Shown here: positions 33,095 through 40,612 of the stretch, one piece after another | Layout of the letters: each line of letters opens with the position of its first letter | Numbering within the stretch: position 1 is the stretch's first letter | Assembly (NCBI GenBank): GCA_019117105.1 | Contig: DXAH01000050.1 | Coordinates: forward strand, 62,001 to 126,000 | Length of the DNA: 64,000 nt | Origin: Duodenibacillus intestinigallinarum | Lineage (GTDB): Bacteria > Pseudomonadota > Gammaproteobacteria > Burkholderiales > Burkholderiaceae_F | Direction of reading: 5' to 3' | Made by a program: the position numbers and the translations under genes | Notes under the pieces: generated by a model | Told to the model about the DNA's origin: nothing | What the model saw: only the letters and a program-made list of their open reading frames with translations | The model's database searches: none

Positions 33095-34612
33095 CTAGGC
33101 CTTAGCGGCTTCCTGGCCGGCGATACGACCGTTGACCAGGCAGTCAAGGATGGCGCAGGAACCCAGACGGACGGCACCGTGCACGCCGGAGGTTGCTTCG
33201 CCGGCGGCGAACAACCCCGGAACCGGCTTGCTCGTGGAGATGTCCATCACGCGGCACTGCATATCGGTCACCAGACCGCCCATGCAGTGGTGAACCTTCG
33301 GGCTCATTTCGGCAGCGTACCAAGGACCGTCAACCAGCGGAACCTGTTCGGGGTTCATGATGCGGTTGAATTCCGGATCCTTGCGATCCTTCACAGCCTT
33401 GTTGAAGGTTTCGACCGTCTTGGCGAGCACATCAGCCGGCATCTTATAGTCGGCGGCAATGTCGGCCAAGGTCTTGTACTGCTTCACAACACCGGATTCG
33501 AGCAACTTCTTGAGCATGCCCGGACGAGCCACGTTGTAGGACTTCAGGTTGGCTTCCGTGCAGATGGCCACGGCGCGCAGACCCTTGTTCTGTTCAACCA
33601 TGATGGCGTCGGCACGAACCTTGCGGTTGGCGAGTTCGTCGACGAAGCGCTTGCCGGCCGTGTTGACCCACAGACCGAATTCGGCAGCGCCAGACTGGGA
33701 GAACGTCCAGCCCAGACCCATGCCCTTTTCCTTCGGGCTGTTCCACGGCGTGCACTGGATCCAGTCGTTCTGAACCTGTGCGCAACCGATGCGGCTCGTT
33801 TCACGCCACAGTTCGGCCGTTGCGCCGGGCTGGTTGGTGGAGTCGAGCTTGGCGACAAGCTTCGGGTCCTGCATCATGCGGTAGTCAACGTCACGCGAGA
33901 AGCCGCCGTAGCAGAGCACCAAGCCCTTCTTAACGCCAATGGTCTTGACCTTGCCGGAATCGGCCTTCGGGAAGCGATAGCCTTCACGAATCTGAACGCC
34001 GACCACACGGCCGCTGTCGTCACGGAAAATGCGTTCGACGTAGCAGCGCAGACGCACCGGAACGCCCATCTTCTTCAGTTTCTCGAGTTCCTTGGTAACG
34101 ATGCCGGAACCCGAACCGTTCTTCGTGAAGACGTAACGCGGAACGCTGTGACCGCCTTCCTGGCCGATGGCTTCGAGGTTGTATTCAACGCCGAGCTCCT
34201 TGACCGTCCATTCGTAGTTCGACAGAGCGCTCTTGGCAACGAGCTTCACCTTTTCAGGCTGGTTCATGTACAGACCGGCGGCAAGCATGTCGGAAGCGAG
34301 CAGTTCGGGCGAGTCCTTGATGCCGTGCTTGAGCTGCTGCGGGCATCCGGTAGCCGTCAGAATGCCGCCGTTGATGATGGAGTTGCCGCCTGCGGTAGGC
34401 ATCTTTTCGAGAACGACCGTGTCGGCGCCTGCCTTCTTGGCTTCGATAGCGGCAGCCAGACCGGCAAAACCGGAACCGATCACAACGACGTCATGGGTTT
34501 CGTCCCACTTCGCAGGAACTTTCGTGGAAGCCTGAGCGGCCGTTCCGAACAGTGCGGTAACGCCTGCAGCCACGGAACCTTTGATCAGGGAACGGCGATT
34601 AAGATCCAACAT
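33095..34612 (-). CDS. Tat-exported flavocytochrome c-type reductase, flavoprotein subunit (fumarate/urocanate reductase family)
   Basis: This 505-residue protein has a twin-arginine signal (NRRSLIKG near residue 5, then a hydrophobic stretch to AQA). An FAD domain follows with VVVIGSGFAGLAAAIEAKKA near residue 43 and GEATSGVHGAVRLGSCAILD near the C-terminus. Compared with Shewanella Fcc3, the catalytic Arg region (FVDELANR), the His of HHCMGG and the Arg of GAVRLG are kept. The stretch that carries SHRP in fumarate reductases reads SVPRYVFTK. The heme domain is missing and supplied by the separate cytochrome. It probably reduces an unsaturated organic acid other than fumarate in anaerobic respiration. 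GAGGAG precedes the ATG. Confidence 0.88.
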   Translation of the reverse strand: MLDLNRRSLIKGSVAAGVTALFGTAAQASTKVPAKWDETHDVVVIGSGFAGLAAAIEAKKAGADTVVLEKMPTAGGNSIINGGILTATGCPQQLKHGIKDSPELLASDMLAAGLYMNQPEKVKLVAKSALSNYEWTVKELGVEYNLEAIGQEGGHSVPRYVFTKNGSGSGIVTKELEKLKKMGVPVRLRCYVERIFRDDSGRVVGVQIREGYRFPKADSGKVKTIGVKKGLVLCYGGFSRDVDYRMMQDPKLVAKLDSTNQPGATAELWRETSRIGCAQVQNDWIQCTPWNSPKEKGMGLGWTFSQSGAAEFGLWVNTAGKRFVDELANRKVRADAIMVEQNKGLRAVAICTEANLKSYNVARPGMLKKLLESGVVKQYKTLADIAADYKMPADVLAKTVETFNKAVKDRKDPEFNRIMNPEQVPLVDGPWYAAEMSPKVHHCMGGLVTDMQCRVMDISTSKPVPGLFAAGEATSGVHGAVRLGSCAILDCLVNGRIAGQEAAKA

Positions 34613-34785
34613 TTTTATTTTTCTCCTCTCTCTGTCAGGCTGAACGACGTCAAGCAACTTCGTCTCGGAGTTTTGATGGCGCACAACCGGACCTTATGTA
34701 TCAGAAGCGGCGAAATGTCGTTTCTACGTTTACGATGATACGCTCAATGGCGTAGTTCGGCTCAGTCGAATTGATTAAACGGGGG

Positions 34786-34818
34786 AAATTTAAACACTTT
34801 TTGATGGAGTTTAAATTT
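34786..34818. repeat. Perfect 10-bp inverted repeat upstream of the flavoprotein gene
   Basis: AAATTTAAAC at 34786-34795 and GTTTAAATTT at 34809-34818 are separated by 13 bp. No T-run follows, so a regulator binding site is more likely than a terminator. It lies about 175 bp upstream of the flavoprotein start. Confidence 0.6.
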
Positions 34819-34906
34819 TTAGAGAAACATAGCGACGAGCGGTAACATCTAAGTCGTTGAAAATAAATAAAAATTCTGTGTTTTAGGCTTTTCTTGAAGA
34901 TGTTTG

Positions 34907-34928
34907 AATGTTGCGAAATAGCAACATT
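34907..34928. repeat. Perfect 8-bp inverted repeat, candidate operator
   Basis: AATGTTGC at 34907-34914 and GCAACATT at 34921-34928 with a 6-bp spacer. The compact dyad (22 bp overall) has the size of a dimeric repressor or activator site. The protein is unknown. Confidence 0.5.
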
Positions 34929-35133
34929 AAACCGTTTAAATGATAGTCTAAAAATCTTTTTCTGAAGAAGAAAAAATACTTTTAGTAAATACGGGTTTTG
35001 TCTCTTGCTAAAGACAAGAAAAAGTGCGCTCGTGGAAAACGAAGGCGACACTGTGGCTAAAACGCGTAATTCCAATTGGGATTTGATCCAATATAAAAGG
35101 CGCGGACGCGCAGCCATATAGCACTGTAGGAAA

Positions 35134-35251
35134 GGACGAGGGTTTCCGAAAAGGTCCTCGTCCGGTTTGACATAGCGATTTAATGCGAACGAAGCGTCCG
35201 GCCGCATGAAGATGGTGTGCGGCGGCACTCCGCTCAGAAGGAGTGAAGATC
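35134..35251 (+). promoter_or_regulatory. Structured hsp20 leader, candidate ROSE-like RNA thermometer
   Basis: Three hairpins lie in tandem before hsp20. Hairpin A is GGACGAGG (35134-35141) with CCTCGTCC (35156-35163), a perfect 8-bp stem. Hairpin B is GCCGCA (35201-35206) with TGCGGC (35218-35223). Hairpin C is CACTCC (35226-35231) with GGAGTG (35240-35245), a perfect 6-bp stem that contains part of the AAGGAG ribosome binding site. Stable upstream hairpins followed by a weaker one hiding the ribosome site is the layout of ROSE thermometers, which are typical of small heat shock genes. Confidence 0.6.
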
Positions 35252-35695
35252 ATGTCTGCAATGCTTCCGCGTTTGTTTGATGACAGTGTTTTTGATGTAT
35301 TTGATCCGTTTGCCGATTTCGGTCGCGGCCACAACCGCGTGTTCGGCAAGCACGCCTCGCATCTGATGAAGACCGACATTCGCGAGACGGATTCGTCCTA
35401 CAAGTTCAGCATCGATTTGCCGGGCTTCAAGAAGGAAGACGTTTCAGCCGAGTTGAAGGACGGCTACCTGACGGTGACGGCGGTCAAGAGCCATCAGGAC
35501 GAAGAAAAGAACGAGGAGGGTAAACTGATTCGCCAGGAACGCTACAGCGGCAGCTGCAGCCGCACGTTTTACGTGGGCGAAAGCGTGGATGAGAAAGACT
35601 GCAAGGCTGGCTTTGAAGACGGCATTCTGACGATCGAAGTGCCCAAGCAGCCCGAGCATCAGGAACCTGCCAAGCGCCTGATCACGATCGCCTGA
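35252..35695 (+). CDS. Small heat shock protein, Hsp20/alpha-crystallin family
   Basis: This 147-residue protein has an alpha-crystallin domain at about residues 40-135 (YKFSIDLPGFKKEDVSAELK and YLTVTAV). The dimer-groove strand GFEDGILTIEVPK follows near residue 122. The ATG at 35252 has AAGGAG 8 nt upstream; an in-frame GTG at 35243 lies within the ribosome site. It is an ATP-independent holdase preventing aggregation. Expression is probably temperature-controlled through the upstream hairpins. Confidence 0.95.
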   Translation: MSAMLPRLFDDSVFDVFDPFADFGRGHNRVFGKHASHLMKTDIRETDSSYKFSIDLPGFKKEDVSAELKDGYLTVTAVKSHQDEEKNEEGKLIRQERYSGSCSRTFYVGESVDEKDCKAGFEDGILTIEVPKQPEHQEPAKRLITIA

Positions 35696-35720
35696 TCGGC
35701 AAGCGTTTTGCAAATGAAAA

Positions 35721-35755
35721 CCCCGACGGGACGAAGCCTCGCCGGGGCTTTTTTT
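35721..35755 (+). terminator. Intrinsic terminator after hsp20
   Basis: CCCCG at 35721-35725 pairs with CGGGG at 35743-35747, with partly paired bases between them, and is followed by CTTTTTTT. It sits 25 bp after the hsp20 stop. Confidence 0.75.
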
Positions 35756-35771
35756 GAGGGCGCGGGGAAAT

Positions 35772-36494
35772 TCAGATGCGCACGAAGACGAGATCCCATA
35801 CGCCGTGGCCGAGTCGTTCGCCTCGGGCCTGGAACTTGGTGCAGGGACGCTCGCACAAGGGATTGGCCATCACCGGAGAGAAGCCTTCCGGATGAAGGTT
35901 TTTCAGAAGCGGTTCGGACGAGAGCACTTCGAGCATTTGTTCGGCGTAGTTTTCCCAGTCGGTGGCGCAGTGGATATAGGCGCCGGGCTGCAGGCGGGAG
36001 GCGAGCAGCGAAACGATTTCCGGACGGATCAGACGGCGCTTGTGGTGGCGAGCCTTGCGCCAGGGATCGGGGAAGTAGACATGGATGCCCGAGAGTGAAT
36101 CGGGTGCGAGCATGTCACGGACCACTTCCACGGCATCATGACGCGCGATGCGGATGTTCTCAAGGCCCATTTCATCGATACGCTTGCTGAGCGCGCCGAC
36201 GCCGGCGACGAACACTTCGCAGCCCAGGAAATTGACTTCCGGATGAGCCTGCGCGATGGCGGCCGTCGTTTCGCCCATGCCGCAGCCGATTTCAAGAACC
36301 AACGGCGCTTTGCGGCCGAAGGCGGCCTCGTCGTCAAAGGGGTTGGCCTCGTACTTGACTTCGTATTTCGGGAAGATTTCCTCGAAAGCGCGCTCCTGAG
36401 CGACGGAAATGTGGCCGCGGCGCAGCACGAAACTACGGATATGACGGTTCTTGAGCTCCTCGAGCTCTTCAGGTGTGAGTTCTTTGCCGGACAT
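35772..36494 (-). CDS. trmB: tRNA (guanine-N7-)-methyltransferase
   Basis: This 240-residue SAM enzyme has LEIGCGMGETTAAIAQAHP near residue 66 and the TrmB hallmark VYFPDPWRKARHHKRRL near residue 140, plus ATDWENYAEQML. It makes m7G46 in tRNA. The ATG at 36494 gives normal length; a TTG at 36524 would lengthen it by 10 residues and overlap the tRNA-Gly terminator. It is convergent with hsp20. Confidence 0.95.
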   Translation of the reverse strand: MSGKELTPEELEELKNRHIRSFVLRRGHISVAQERAFEEIFPKYEVKYEANPFDDEAAFGRKAPLVLEIGCGMGETTAAIAQAHPEVNFLGCEVFVAGVGALSKRIDEMGLENIRIARHDAVEVVRDMLAPDSLSGIHVYFPDPWRKARHHKRRLIRPEIVSLLASRLQPGAYIHCATDWENYAEQMLEVLSSEPLLKNLHPEGFSPVMANPLCERPCTKFQARGERLGHGVWDLVFVRI

Positions 36495-36523
36495 GCTGAA
36501 AAAAGGAGGACAGTAGATAGCCA

Positions 36524-36553
36524 AAACGGACCGTTGTCAAAAGCGGTCCGTTT
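36524..36553 (-). terminator. Intrinsic terminator of tRNA-Gly
   Basis: A perfect 10-bp inverted repeat (AAACGGACCG at 36524-36533, CGGTCCGTTT at 36544-36553) with a 10-nt loop, ending in TTTT on the minus strand, lies 10 bp after the tRNA. Confidence 0.8.
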
Positions 36554-36563
36554 CGTCGAATCT

Positions 36564-36637
36564 TGGAGCGGGCGAAGGGAATCGAACCCTCGTATAAAGC
36601 TTGGGAAGCTTTCGTTCTGCCATTGAACTACGCCCGC
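36564..36637 (-). tRNA. tRNA-Gly, anticodon CCC
   Basis: The minus strand folds as a complete cloverleaf. The acceptor is GCGGGCG paired with CGCCCGC, the anticodon stem is AAAGC/GCTTT with loop TTCCCAA (anticodon CCC, reading GGG), and the T arm is GAGGG TTCGATT CCCTT. CCA is encoded at the 3' end. It closely resembles E. coli glyU. Confidence 0.95.
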
Positions 36638-36711
36638 ATGAGTCGCTAATTATGCCCAAAACTCACAAGGAAACCAAGAGCTTGGAAGAATTTCAGCGCC
36701 TCTCGGAGTGC

Positions 36712-37473
36712 TTAAACGTAGAACTCGTTGGGCTTGTGTCCGCCCAACAGCGGCGACAGGCGGGCCGTAATAAAGGCTTTGGCGGCAGCGGGCTGCGCTT
36801 TGGCCCCTGAGGCGCAGCTTGCGGCGCAACGCATGCAGTTGATGCACAAGTTAATGTCCGTCTTGGAGGGATCCTGCGCGTCAATCGCCCCCGTCGGGCA
36901 GGCGGCGACGCACACGCCGCATTTGCGGCACATGGCCGTGTCGGTTTCGGGGACGAAAGCAGCTTTATAGGCGGGGCGATAGGGCCGGTTGCCGGGAACG
37001 ATCACGGGCGTGGTTTCGCCCTTGGCATATTTTTCGCAGACGCGGCGGCCGAAGTCTTTGATTTCGGCGAAATCGTTCGCATCGGGGCGGCCGCGTTCGA
37101 GATCTGGTACAAAAACGTGTGCGGCAATCGTTGCAGCGCTTGCCAGAACCGTGGCGCCCGCTTTTTCGCACAGATCGTTGAGTTCCAGAAGCGCATCTTC
37201 GTAAGCACGTCCGCCGTACACCGCAAAGGTGACGACCTTGACGCCTTCTAGACGAGCGCGCGCGAGCTTGTCGGCCATCGGCGTCGGAATGCGACCGGCA
37301 TAAACGGGGGCTGCCACGACGGCAACGGAACCGGCAGGAATTTCCGGGACTTCGGTTTCGCGATCGGTAAGGTTCACCTCAATGGCGGCGTTTTGCGAGA
37401 TGGCGCGGCAGAAGGCGTACGTCGTGTCATAAGTGCTCGAGCACGGCGAAAAATAGAGATGGTAGACAGGCAT
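36712..37473 (-). CDS. EFR1-type ferredoxin: flavodoxin-like domain plus two 4Fe-4S motifs
   Basis: This 253-residue protein has an N-terminal flavodoxin-like fold (HLYFSPCSSTYDTTYAFC, then VVAAPVYAGRIPTPMAD, FAVYGGRAYEDAL). The C-terminal part is a bacterial ferredoxin with CRKCGVCVAACP near residue 181 and CINCMRCAASCASGA near residue 210. In the second motif Ala-Ser-Gly follows the last Cys instead of the usual Pro. Such EFR1 proteins are common in anaerobes and are presumed electron carriers; the partner is unknown. The ATG at 37473 matches the flavodoxin start. Confidence 0.87.
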   Translation of the reverse strand: MPVYHLYFSPCSSTYDTTYAFCRAISQNAAIEVNLTDRETEVPEIPAGSVAVVAAPVYAGRIPTPMADKLARARLEGVKVVTFAVYGGRAYEDALLELNDLCEKAGATVLASAATIAAHVFVPDLERGRPDANDFAEIKDFGRRVCEKYAKGETTPVIVPGNRPYRPAYKAAFVPETDTAMCRKCGVCVAACPTGAIDAQDPSKTDINLCINCMRCAASCASGAKAQPAAAKAFITARLSPLLGGHKPNEFYV

Positions 37474-37558
37474 GGTGATATCAGGCTTTTGCAACAAGGG
37501 AGCGGGCGCGTGGCAAGGAAAGTCGAGCGCCGACAGCAATAAGGATATTCCAAAGCAA

Positions 37559-37582
37559 AACGCCGCGCGAGTGCGCGGCGTT
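37559..37582 (-). terminator. Intrinsic terminator of the metNI transcript
   Basis: AACGCCGCGC at 37559-37568 and GCGCGGCGTT at 37573-37582 form a perfect 10-bp stem with a 4-nt loop. On the minus strand it is followed by a T-rich stretch, 20 bp after the metI stop. Confidence 0.8.
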
Positions 37583-37601
37583 ATCTTCAGGGTGAAATAT
37601 C

Positions 37602-38255
37602 TTATTTGTGGCTCATGCGACGCACCAGCCAGTCGCCGAAGCTTTGCATGGCTTGCACGAACACAATGAGGATCACCACCACGGCGAGCATCACATCGGG
37701 CATGAAGCGCTGATAGCCGTAACGAATGCCCATGTCGCCCAGACCCCCGCCGCCGATGGCGCCGGCCATGGCGGAGTAGCCCACCAGACTCACGAGGCTG
37801 ATAGTGAGACCGGCCACAATGCCGGGCATGGCTTCGGGCAGAAGCACCTTCATGACGATCTGCAGATTGGTGGCGCCCATGGCCTGAGCGGCTTCAATAA
37901 GGCCCTTGTCTACTTCTCGCAGGCTCGTTTCCACCAGACGCGCGATAAAGGGTGCGACGGCGATCGTCAGCGGCACAACGGCAGCGGCTGTACCGATGGA
38001 GGTGCCGGCGATGACGCGCGTAAGCGGAATGATTGCCACGAGCAAAATGATGAACGGAGTGGAACGCACGGCATTGATAATCCAGCCGAGCACTTTGTTA
38101 AAGATCGGCATCGGGTGCACGCCGCCGTTGTCGGTGACATGTAGCAGAATGCCCAGCGGGATGCCGAAGACGGAGCCGATGAAGCCCGACAAGCCCACCA
38201 TGATGACGGTCTCGACGAACGAGTCCCATAGCATGAGCATCAAATCAGAGGACAT
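37602..38255 (-). CDS. metI: D-/L-methionine ABC transporter permease
   Basis: This 217-residue permease has about five membrane segments and the EAA loop EAAQAMGATNLQIVMKVLLP near residue 140. IIPLTRVIAGTSIGTAAAVVP and the C-terminal YGYQRFMPDVML are typical of MetI. It pairs with MetN, whose gene overlaps its start by 11 bp. No substrate-binding MetQ gene follows. Confidence 0.94.
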   Translation of the reverse strand: MSSDLMLMLWDSFVETVIMVGLSGFIGSVFGIPLGILLHVTDNGGVHPMPIFNKVLGWIINAVRSTPFIILLVAIIPLTRVIAGTSIGTAAAVVPLTIAVAPFIARLVETSLREVDKGLIEAAQAMGATNLQIVMKVLLPEAMPGIVAGLTISLVSLVGYSAMAGAIGGGGLGDMGIRYGYQRFMPDVMLAVVVILIVFVQAMQSFGDWLVRRMSHK

Positions 38256-39294
38256 GGCTTGTGACCTCCTCGACGGTGACGTTATGCTTGCGCAGATATT
38301 CGAGCAGCTGAGAGAAGGTGTCCGTGTTGCAACTCGTCAGAATCGTGAGCGTACCGAAGCCCTTACCCTGCACTTCGTCGACCTGGCCCAACAGGATGTT
38401 GACGTCAATGTTGAACATTCGGCTGGCTTCGGAAATCACCGGGCGCGTCACTTCGCTGCCCACGAAGCTCAGGCGCAGGATGTGCACCGAATCCTTATCG
38501 AGGCCTGCCACTTGTTCGCGCACGCGCTCGAGCATGGAGCCGGGTAGTTCCTGAGCCATGATGTTGCCGATGAGGGCTTTGGTGGTTTCGGTCTGGGGAC
38601 GACGGAAAACGTCGATCACCGAACCTTCTTCCACGACGATGCCCTTGTTCATGACGGCGACGCGGTCGCAGATTTGCTTTACCACGTCCATCTGATGGGT
38701 AATCATGACGATCGTGAGGCCGAGCTCCTTGTTGATGCGCTTCAGAAGTTCGAGCGTGGCGATGGTGGTTTCAGGGTCAAGAGCGCTCGTGGCTTCGTCC
38801 GAGAGCAAAACGCGCGGGTCGTTGGCAAGCGCTCTGGCGATGCCCACGCGCTGCTTCTGACCGCCCGAGAGCTGGGCCGGATACTTGTTGCGGTGTTCGG
38901 TAAGCCCCACAAGATCGAGCAGCGGATCCACCTTGGCCTTGATCTTGGCCTTGTCCATGCCAATCAGTTCGAGCGGGAAAGCGGCGTTGTCGAACACCGT
39001 ACGAGAACTCAGCAGGTTGAAGTGCTGAAAGATCATGCCGATGTTGCGGCGCGAAGCGCGCAGCTCGGCTTCCGTCATGGTGTTGAGGCATTTGCCGTCG
39101 ACGGTGACCGTGCCTTCGCTCGGACGGTTAAGGAAGTTGATGCAGCGCACAAGCGTGGATTTGCCTGCCCCGGAGCGGCCGATAATGCCGAAGATTTCGC
39201 CCTGTTCAATGTGCAGCGAAACGTCTTTGAGAGCGTAAAAAACTCCGCCTTCGGGAGTGGGATAGCGCTGCGTGATGTGTTGTAGATCAATCAT
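38245..39294 (-). CDS. metN: Methionine import ATP-binding protein
   Basis: This 349-residue ABC ATPase has Walker A GRSGAGKSTLVR near residue 38, signature LSGGQKQRVGIARALAN, Walker B VLLSDEATSALDP and H-loop MITHQMD. A C-terminal regulatory NIL domain (from about residue 260) in E. coli MetN binds methionine and causes trans-inhibition. The ATG at 39294 matches the family start; no ribosome site is seen, and a terminator-like hairpin ends 14 nt upstream. Confidence 0.95.
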   Translation of the reverse strand: MIDLQHITQRYPTPEGGVFYALKDVSLHIEQGEIFGIIGRSGAGKSTLVRCINFLNRPSEGTVTVDGKCLNTMTEAELRASRRNIGMIFQHFNLLSSRTVFDNAAFPLELIGMDKAKIKAKVDPLLDLVGLTEHRNKYPAQLSGGQKQRVGIARALANDPRVLLSDEATSALDPETTIATLELLKRINKELGLTIVMITHQMDVVKQICDRVAVMNKGIVVEEGSVIDVFRRPQTETTKALIGNIMAQELPGSMLERVREQVAGLDKDSVHILRLSFVGSEVTRPVISEASRMFNIDVNILLGQVDEVQGKGFGTLTILTSCNTDTFSQLLEYLRKHNVTVEEVTSHVL

Positions 39295-39307
39295 CGCGCA
39301 AGTTCGG

Positions 39308-39341
39308 AAAAAAGGACGCCGTATCAAAAAGGAACGGCGCC
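39308..39341 (-). terminator. Terminator-like hairpin in the metN leader
   Basis: GGACGCCGT (39314-39322) pairs with ACGGCGCC (39334-39341) apart from a one-base bulge, and on the minus strand it is followed by TTTTTT (39308-39313). It could end the dnaQ transcript, but it lies only 14 nt before the metN ATG. A TAGAAT -10 candidate lies just upstream on the minus strand, so transcripts for metN would pass through it. Confidence 0.6.
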
Positions 39342-39421
39342 TGAGTGTAATCCGCGCATTCTATCGGTTTTTGCCTTGTTTTTCTTGAGTATTTTGGCGT
39401 AGACCTTGGTCGGGGAGGTGC

Positions 39422-40147
39422 TCAGGACGCATTCGTCGGTTCTTCGGAGTGCAGCGCCTGCGTCCAGCGACATCCTTTTTTGCACTTTTTGGCGATGCGC
39501 TCGAGAAAGGCTTCGTGTTCTGCCAGTTCGTCGGCAGGCACTTCGGCACGAACAAACAGACTCTTGTCCGGAATTTGAAAGCCCTTTTCTCCTGCCTCGT
39601 AAGTGTCTCCCAGCAATTCGCCCTGCTTGCGGGTCATGGCGAGATACACTTCGGCCAAAAGTCGCGCATCGAGCAAAGCGCCGTGCAGGGTACGGGCCGA
39701 ACGATCGATTTCATAGCGCGTGCAGAGTACGTCAAGGTTGTTGCGAAGTCCCGGGAACATGTCGGAAGCCATTTTCAGGCTGTCAGTCACCTTCAGGCAA
39801 TAGTCTTCGATGCGGCCTTTACCCAGACGTCCGAGCTCCATATTGAGAAAGCCCACGTCGAAGCTTGCGTTATGGATGATGAGTTCGGCGCCTTCGATGA
39901 ACTTCAGAAAATCGTCAACGATGTCGGCAAAGACAGGCTTGTCGGCCAAAAAGGCGTTGTCAAGACCGTGCACGTTCACTGCCTCAATAGGCACGTCGCG
40001 CTCGGGATTGATGTAGCGGTGGAAAAACGCCTCGGGTCTGTCGCTGAGGGTTCGGCCGACAATTTCCGCGCAGCCGACTTCCACGATTCGATCATCTTTA
40101 TCGGCGTAAAGTCCCGTGGTTTCCGTATCCAAACAAATTTGACGCAT
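39422..40147 (-). CDS. dnaQ: DNA polymerase III epsilon subunit (3'-5' proofreading exonuclease)
   Basis: This 241-residue DEDDh exonuclease has Exo I ICLDTETTGLYADKDDRIVE at residues 4-23, Exo II IIHNASFDVGFLNMEL near residue 92 and Exo III with LHGALLDARLLAEVYLAM near residue 152. The C-terminal tail would bind the alpha subunit. It lies 18 bp downstream of rnhA, a widely conserved pair. Confidence 0.95.
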   Translation of the reverse strand: MRQICLDTETTGLYADKDDRIVEVGCAEIVGRTLSDRPEAFFHRYINPERDVPIEAVNVHGLDNAFLADKPVFADIVDDFLKFIEGAELIIHNASFDVGFLNMELGRLGKGRIEDYCLKVTDSLKMASDMFPGLRNNLDVLCTRYEIDRSARTLHGALLDARLLAEVYLAMTRKQGELLGDTYEAGEKGFQIPDKSLFVRAEVPADELAEHEAFLERIAKKCKKGCRWTQALHSEEPTNAS

Positions 40148-40165
40148 GATGAATTCTCGTGACGG

Positions 40166-40612
40166 TTACTCGGCAAATTGCGCCGCACCCATATTGGCCA
40201 GCTCATCGGCGCGTTCGTTTCCGGGGTCTCCGGCGTGGCCTTTAACCCAGCGCCAGTCAATGTCGAATTTTCCGGCAAGCGAATCGAGCCGCTGCCAGAG
40301 TTCGACGTTTTTGACCGGTTTGCCGTCGGAGGTTCGCCAGCCTTTTTTCTTCCAGCCGTGGATCCAGCCTGTGATGCCGTTGCGTACATAGCTCGAGTCC
40401 AGATGCAGGATGATCGGCACGGGACGCTTGACGGCACTCAAGGCCTCGATAACGGCGGTGAGTTCCATTCGGTTGTTGGTGGTTTTGGCTTCTCCCCCGT
40501 AGAGCTCGTGCGAGTGAGCGCCAAAACGCATCAAAACACCCCAGCCGCCGGGGCCGGGGTTTCCTTTGCAGGCGCCGTCGGTCCAGATTTCAAGAACAGT
40601 CTGCTGCGTCAT
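40166..40612 (-). CDS. rnhA: Ribonuclease HI
   Basis: This 148-residue protein has the catalytic carboxylates in EIWTDGACKGNPGPGGWG near residue 8, NRMELTAVIEAL near residue 47, and LDSSYVRNGITGWIHGWKKK near residue 71. WRWVKGHAGDPGNERADELA near residue 121 completes the site. It degrades RNA in RNA-DNA hybrids. Its start lies 23 bp inside the end of the methyltransferase gene. Confidence 0.97.
   Translation of the reverse strand: MTQQTVLEIWTDGACKGNPGPGGWGVLMRFGAHSHELYGGEAKTTNNRMELTAVIEALSAVKRPVPIILHLDSSYVRNGITGWIHGWKKKGWRTSDGKPVKNVELWQRLDSLAGKFDIDWRWVKGHAGDPGNERADELANMGAAQFAE

Larger units (their letters stand above)
34613..35133. other. AT-rich intergenic region with two perfect inverted repeats
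   Basis: About 520 bp between the flavoprotein gene (-) and the hsp20 leader (+) are clearly more AT-rich than the rest of the window. I see no credible gene. A minus-strand open frame at 34701-35228 has no recognisable features. The region should hold the promoters of both flanking genes. Two perfect inverted repeats are listed separately. Confidence 0.6.

Noticed and set aside
33179..34738. Plus-strand open frame of 519 codons
   Set aside because: Antisense to the Tat-exported flavoprotein, which has clear FAD and signal motifs; no coding evidence for the other strand.
35114..35120. CCATATA resembling a sigma-32 -10 element before hsp20
   Set aside because: The only TTGA-like -35 candidate is about 24 bp away, too far for a sigma-32 promoter, so I do not call it.
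34701..35228. Minus-strand open frame of 175 codons in the AT-rich intergenic region
   Set aside because: Composition is skewed to Lys/Phe/Ser as expected from AT-rich non-coding DNA, with no motif or ribosome site, and it overlaps the structured hsp20 leader.
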